Assembly: GCA_022496805.1 (NCBI GenBank)
Contig: CM040089.1
Span: forward strand, 42,206,372 to 42,270,371
Source of the DNA: Pohlia nutans
Lineage: Eukaryota > Streptophyta > Bryopsida > Bryales > Mniaceae
Length of the DNA stretch: 64,000 nucleotides
Direction: 5' to 3'
In this document: one piece after another, positions 58,707 through 64,000 of the stretch
How the letters are laid out: each line of letters begins with the position of its first letter
Position numbering within the stretch: the stretch's first letter is position 1
The notes under the pieces: model-generated
What the model saw: only the letters and a program-made list of their open reading frames with translations
Database searches by the model: none
What the model was told of the DNA's origin: nothing
Made by a program: the position numbers and the translations under genes

Positions 58707-59580
58707 TGGAACATGTTGTGACAAGTCAAATTTATGCCCCAACACTTTCCCGAGCACTTTCCTAACCACATGACAATTTTTTTGCCTAGAGACATGTTGT
58801 AACTAACCCGACATTTTCTTAATAACATGACGACTTTTTTTTGCCTAGGAACATGTTGTGATTAGCCAAATCTATGCCCCGACACTTTCCTAGTCACAAA
58901 ACAATTTTTTGGCCTACGGACATGCTGTGACTAGCCAAGTAGTTATATCCCCAACACTTTCCTAACAACATGACAAATGTTTTTGCATAGGAACGTGTTT
59001 GACTAGCCAAATTTATGCCCCCGACACTTTCCTAGTCACAAGACAATTTATTTACCTGGGGACATGTTGTGATTAGCCAAATCTATGCCCCGACACTTTC
59101 CTAGTCACAAAACAATTTTTTTGGCCTAGGGACATGCTGTGATTAGCCAAGTAGTTATGTCCCCAACACTTTCCTAACAACATGACAAATGTTTTTGTGT
59201 AGGAACGTGTTTGACTAGCCAAATTTATGTCCCGACACTTTCCTAGTCTCAAGACAATTTATTTACATAGGAACATGTTGTGATTAGCCAAATCTATGCC
59301 CCAACACTTTCCTAGTCACAAAACATTTTTTTTGGCCTAGGGACATGTTGTGACTAGCCAAGTAGTTGTGTCCCCAACACTTTCCTAACAACATGACAAA
59401 TGTTTTTGCATAGGAATGTGTTTGACTAGCCAAATTTATGCCACGACACTTTCCTAGTCACAAGACAATTTATATGCCTAGGGACATGTTGTGAGTAGGC
59501 AAATAATGTTATGTCCCAACAGTTTTCTAATCACATGACAATTGTTTCGCCTAGGGGCGTGTTGTGACGAGCCAAAATTA
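58707..59580. repeat. Minisatellite with 211 bp higher-order structure
   Basis: About twelve monomers of 60-80 bp share ACATGTTGTGACTAGCC, ACACTTTCCTA and CATGACAA. From 58,851 the monomers follow an A-B-C order (about 70, 73 and 68 bp). The triplet repeats at 58,851, 59,062 and 59,273, an exact 211 bp step each time. Flanking monomers outside these three triplets are more diverged. Confidence 0.85.
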
Positions 59581-59891
59581 TGCCCCCAGTTGTTAACCTA
59601 GACGCCATGTTGCATGTCGCATACACACCATCCCCGAGCTGAGTCGGGGAAACATTTGTCTGCAGTTCAAAACACTATGCTCTCATACCGAGTTTGGAGG
59701 ACCGATGTTTCAAAAATGTCGGACACTGTAATCCCAAAGCTTCACGAAACCGAAAGACCCCAGACACCTTGAAGTTATTGATATTTCAGACCCCACAGAC
59801 ACACAGACAAAGTATGATATTTTTCTCCTCAAACTCTGCTCCCCATCTGTTCATCAACTAGGTCCAATTTTTCATTTTTGGAGCAGGTGCA

Positions 59892-60063
59892 CTACACTAC
59901 TTTTTGCTAGTAGTGAGTCTGGAACTAATTCCAAAGTGACACGCTCTATTTTGCAAAATCATGAAATTGGTGAGGGCTGAAAATTTTACCGAGTGGCTGA
60001 AATTTTCATTTCGCACTGATTTTAACATTTTAGTGTCACCATCACTAATTACCCTCCCTCAAT

Positions 60064-60095
<32 letters not shown>

Positions 60096-60124
60096 TTCAC
60101 TATTAGCAAAAAGTAGTGTTGTAG
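59892..60124. mobile_element. Foldback element with internal poly-C run
   Basis: CTACACTACTTTTTGCTAGT at the left and, inverted, CTACAACACTACTTTTTGCT at the right bound a 233 bp element. An uninterrupted run of about 31 C lies at 60,065-60,095. Confidence 0.7.
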
Positions 60125-60849
60125 ACCATTGGCTGCGTAGACCAAAGAACTATGTGCCCAAAAAGACTCACAACTGGTCTAGTTTGTCATGTGGGGTCTT
60201 CTCACAGGTCTTTATTCTTATCTATGAAGTCATGATTTTTACTAGACAAGTGGTGGCACCAATGAAATAAGGGCGGTATAACCGCAAGGCTATGTTCCAA
60301 TCTTCTTATAGTGTTTGTTGTAAATTTTTAAACAAGTTTTGAATTTAAATTTTTATTGGTGAAGTAATATAAATGTGTAAATAATATATACTACCGTAGG
60401 TGGAGGGTAGGGTTGGCACTTCTATGGTGAATAATTATTTATTTTGGAAAAAACAATGTTTGGAAAATGGAATGTTTGAGAATATTTGTCAATAGTCTTT
60501 CTTTTTACCATACAAAACCCATTTAAAAAAAATGATTTTTCAAAGATTTCGACATTTATGTTTAGAAAGATGTTTTGTCGTTGTGTGAATTTTGTTGAAT
60601 GAAGATATTAATACTATAGGTGGAGGGTAGCGTTGGCACAAGATATTTCTAGAAATATATACCAAAATTTTGGAAAAGATTTTTTTGAAAAACAAAGATG
60701 ATGAAAATTATAATCTTGAAACATATTTGTGAATATTTTATATGCCAAACCTACTCTTTGAATAAAATTAAATATTTGACACAAATTGTTCAATTTTGCT
60801 TCCCATTTATTGAAACAAGTTTATTCCAAAAAGAGAACAAACCACCACC
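60125..60849. other. Unassigned stretch with a short direct repeat
   Basis: AGGTGGAGGGTAGGGTTGGC near 60,397 recurs with one change near 60,618. Nothing else recognised. Confidence 0.45.
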
Positions 60850-61890
60850 ATAAAGCCAAAAGACTCTTGTATAGTAAAGTTATCCGTAAATTTTAACAAA
60901 AATTTATTAGAAGAGGAAAAACAAGGCAAAACTGATTCTTTAGCTTCAAAGGGAACAAAAACAAGTTTTGCCTCCGTTTGTTTAGACCAATTACCACGCT
61001 CTATGTTGTTAAAGAGATTAGAACATGCCACCTTCCTAATGCAAGAGAAGCTCCTCCAAATCACACTTGCGCTCTCATGGTAGAATCTCACCGTGCCCTC
61101 AATCCAGCCTCATGCTCACCCAAATCTAGTTGTTTGGCTTTTGGTGTTTGGCATATTCAATGACATTTATGTGTAGCATGAGTTTACTTTACGGATAACT
61201 GTAGTACTAATATGGCTAGAAGTAATGTTCTATCTCTGTCAAAGTCTTAAATTTAAACAAACCTACCTAATCTAGTATAAGAACCTCAATACCTCTATAT
61301 CTTAGATTATATTTTTATTTGGATTGCTATGCCTCCAAATAGCTATTTTTGCTTTCTTTTCCAAATGAGATTAGTTTTTGTGGAAAATTGCAAATTAGCG
61401 CTTGTAGAGAAAAATTCCCTTTAGCGAATAATACTATTGATGGTAATCCCCATCTTTTGATAAGATAAAAAAAATTAAAAATTGGCGCATTGCTTATAAA
61501 GCAATATGTTTTCTTCACATAAAAACCTAAAACATTAGAGTTATTTGTAAAGTCTAGCAAAACTTTACTAAAAGAGATAAGACAATGCAGGACTAGTTTT
61601 TTAGCTTCAAATGTAGCAAAAACCGGAGTTTTACCTCCGTTTTATTAGACCAATCACCACGCTCTATGTTGCTAGAGAGATTCAAACATGTGACATTCCC
61701 AATGCAAGAGGAAGTAAATTCCAAAGGTGGAATCTCTATGTGCCCCCACTATGGCCTCACGCTCCCTGAAGCCAAGTGTTTGACTAGTTGTCGCAAAAGG
61801 TCGCAAGGAAGTTTAATTAAAGCTTCAAAATAAGAGGCATAAGATAGGCTACGGCCTCACGACTTTATGGATAACCCAATTTCGTAAACT
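60850..61890. repeat. Direct repeat, two diverged units of about 340 bp
   Basis: Units at about 60,850-61,190 and 61,510-61,890 share TAGCTTCAAA, CCACGCTCTATGTTG, AGAGATT and CCAATGCAAGAG-like text. About 657 bp separates equivalent points. No convincing coding frame. Confidence 0.7.
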
Positions 61891-62639
61891 TTTTCATCCC
61901 TAAAGTTCTTTCATTATTTTTGAGCAAAAATACCAAAAACAAAAATACATGTTGAAAAGAAGGTGGACTTGACATATTTGACACCCTTCTTGCGAACTTT
62001 AATCATAGGATATCGTATCTAATTTGTATATTTAGTTCACTACCAATTTTTACAATTTATGTCAGTCTTTAGTACTTCCAAGATTACAATGTTCAAAGTG
62101 GCGCAACAAGTCTTTTTTTTTAAAATTTAAAATTTTTATCATGTCTAAAAGTGAAGTTTCAACTTTTCAACTTTGTAAAGAATTTGCATCCATAAACTTA
62201 AAGAATTTGATGTTACATTGGAGTCTATGTTAACATCTATAAAAAAATATTTCAAAGGAAAAAAAATTGATTTTCATCCTTGTAAAAATCGTTGGATGGA
62301 AGGAGGTACAAGATGGAAAAACAAAAAAAAACTAATAAAAGTAATGTGGAACTCAAGCATGCCAATTCCAATAGTGAAAGTAACTTTTAAGATTGTCAAA
62401 ATCAAATGTCATGATTGTGAGATATTCACTAATTATTTGAAAAATAAAGCTCTTTATTATTTTCACCTTGCTTATGAAAATGGAATGAATAAAATGTTTT
62501 TTTTTTTGCAAACATGGATCTATTCTAAAAATTGTATTTTTTTAATTAGAAAAAAAAACTTTATGACCACAATCTTATTTCATACATAAATTTGCTCATT
62601 AAAAAGGCTTAAAGAAAACCCCATACTACAAAAAGTTTC
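61891..62639. other. Unassigned AT-rich DNA
   Basis: Contains a 123-codon lysine/phenylalanine-rich open frame (62,218-62,589) that I attribute to base composition. Confidence 0.4.
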
Positions 62640-63185
62640 TCAACCCTTAAATGACAGAGGGGCTAAAGGCAAAACCTAGATGTGTTATAAAATGTTACTT
62701 TTGCAACTTTGCTTAAGTTTGTATCAAAATAGAAAATGAGAAGAATGATGTTTAGTAATTATTAGTACAATCAAACTCTCTAAAATAAAATAAAATACTC
62801 ACTCAATGAATTTAGAAGCATTTACCATTTAATATTCACCAAAATTACAAATTTTATTTTTAGAATTTGAAATTTAGTTTGATTGGTTAAAACTAGACAT
62901 TCTATTCTCAAATTCAAAAAAAAAATTCAAAGGAGAGAACATCATTTGTTTCTCCAAATAGTAAATTTTATAACACAAGGACAATATTGAGGTCTTTGTC
63001 TTTGAGAAATTCTCCTCAGTGGAGTTTAACCCAGATTGACATGATTCAAATTGGTTTGGAAAGTAGAATTGATTTCCTATTTTAAAATATTTTTTATTTT
63101 TTATGTAAATATATTTTTCGTCCTAGGTAGCCCGTAAAAATAGGGCAGTGACCATAAAATGGTCGTTTGGTCACTTAGAGGTTAA
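62640..63185. mobile_element. TTAA element, long form L4 (copy 2)
   Basis: TCAA-CCCTTAAATGACAG at the left (one change from TTAA) and TCGTTTGGTCACTTAGAGGTTAA at the right, 546 bp. The interior matches 55,942-56,494 (TAGATGTGTTATAA, GTGGAGTTTAACCC-like, ACCATAAAATGGTC). Confidence 0.8.
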
Positions 63186-63397
63186 GATCCACTCAAAATT
63201 TACAACCACAATGGAATGTTCAATAATGCAAAAGCTTGTTTTGGTTTATGTAAATGTTTAGAGGTTCAAACTATAATTAAAAATCATATAAATGATCTTT
63301 AAGTGAGTCATGCCAACTACACTAATTTATCCCATACTATGTGCATGTAATACTAACTTACCAAAAACATTTTATTTGCAATATATTTAGTTTAGTG

Positions 63398-64000
63398 TAC
63401 AGTGGGGTGACACCGAAATTGTCACCTTGTGCAATTTCAGGGATAGGGCTCACACTGCTGCCAACTTTGACACCCTCCCGAGCGCTGGAAAATTGTTATT
63501 TATACATGAAATTTTAGACACAAAATCATTGTTATGTTGACAACATGTGTACCAAATTTCAAAGCTAGAAGATTGATACAAAGAAAGATATTCAAGATTT
63601 ACTAACAAGGGGTAGCTGTAAGAAATGTTTCACTACTTCCAACTTTGACACCCTCCCAAGGATTGAAGAATTTCTTTTTTCACATGGAATTTTTGGAGTA
63701 GGAACATCTTTATGTTGTTTACACATGTGAAAAATTCAAGTCCAAAAGACCCACAAAAAAAATGATATTCCAAATCTACCAACAGGTGTAGTTGTGAGAA
63801 ACAAAGAGGAAAATTGTCTCACAACTTTGACTGCCTCTCTAGGGTTGGGAATTTGTTATTTTAAAATGGAATTTTTGGCACAAAACCACTTTTTAGTTGA
63901 TAACACGTGCAAAAACTTTCATGTTGAAATAACAAATACTCAACTCTAGGGAGGCTGTCAAAGTTGTGAGACGATTTTTCTTTTTGTTTCTCACAACTAC
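63398..64000. repeat. Tandem repeat of about 180 bp, cut by the window end
   Basis: CAACTTTGACACCCTCCC-like text occurs near 63,460, 63,640 and 63,820, each followed by a TTGTTATTT/TTTCTTTTTT region and ACATG(T)G-AAAA text. Near 63,955 the same motif appears inverted (GGCTGTCAAAGTTGTGAG). The block starts at TA-CAGTGGGGTGACACCG (63,400), which resembles a Tc1-type end, but no partner end is in view. Confidence 0.6.

Noticed and set aside
62218..62589. 123-codon ORF on +
   Set aside because: Lys/Phe/Ile-rich product expected from AT-rich DNA; no motif, splice context or similarity.
1..64000. tRNA, rRNA, CRISPR arrays, bacterial operons
   Set aside because: No convincing tRNA box pairs, no rRNA text and no spacer-repeat arrays were seen. 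The sequence is eukaryotic nuclear DNA, and the tandem repeats present lack CRISPR-like unique spacers.

Overview
The window is nuclear DNA from a green plant. Evidence: spliced genes with GT-AG introns, a plastid-type pyruvate dehydrogenase E1-beta with an N-terminal extension typical of a plastid transit peptide, and a 37-exon homologue of the plant GMI1/DMS3 branch of SMC-hinge proteins. The background is AT-rich and crowded with small inverted-repeat DNA elements. Mostly short introns and an intact Tc1-type transposon would fit a bryophyte or another early-diverging lineage, but I cannot name the species.

Layout. 0-3 kb: a tandem repeat of about 0.85 kb (three units), the second split by a Stowaway-like element. 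3-13 kb: gene-poor DNA with a 1.26 kb foldback element, small foldbacks and four complete or partial TTAA-flanked elements. 13-30.5 kb: the GMI1-like gene on the + strand (exons 15,566-30,484, about 1,737 aa), its introns packed with small TTAA-flanked elements. 31-41 kb: minisatellites, two related 5' gene ends (32.4 and 39.1 kb), an intact Tc1 transposon (33,150-34,815), a decayed retroelement with a reverse-transcriptase-like segment, and a short unknown ORF. 41.8-51.4 kb: a large inverted repeat of two 2.4 kb arms, each carrying one complete PDHB gene; the genes are divergent and separated by a repeat-filled spacer. 51.4-64 kb: no gene recognised; TTAA elements, a fragment of a third PDHB 3' flank, a higher-order minisatellite, a poly-C foldback and other repeats.

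The most distinctive signal is a large group (about 23 copies) of non-autonomous DNA elements ending in TTAA-CCCCTAAA. Two comparisons with unoccupied sites inside this same window indicate insertion at TTAA, as in piggyBac-type transposition. Short forms (about 160-245 bp) lie almost only in and around the GMI1-like gene, while long forms (about 540-590 bp) lie between genes. The second notable structure is the PDHB inverted repeat. Its arms look nearly identical, but diverged homology and a shared TTAA element continue beyond the inner boundary. This suggests an old duplication whose genic part has been homogenised.

The genes do not form a pathway: PDHB supplies plastid acetyl-CoA, and the GMI1-like protein is expected to act in chromatin or DNA repair. 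All coordinates, splice sites and identities were read by eye; no alignment or database search was run.
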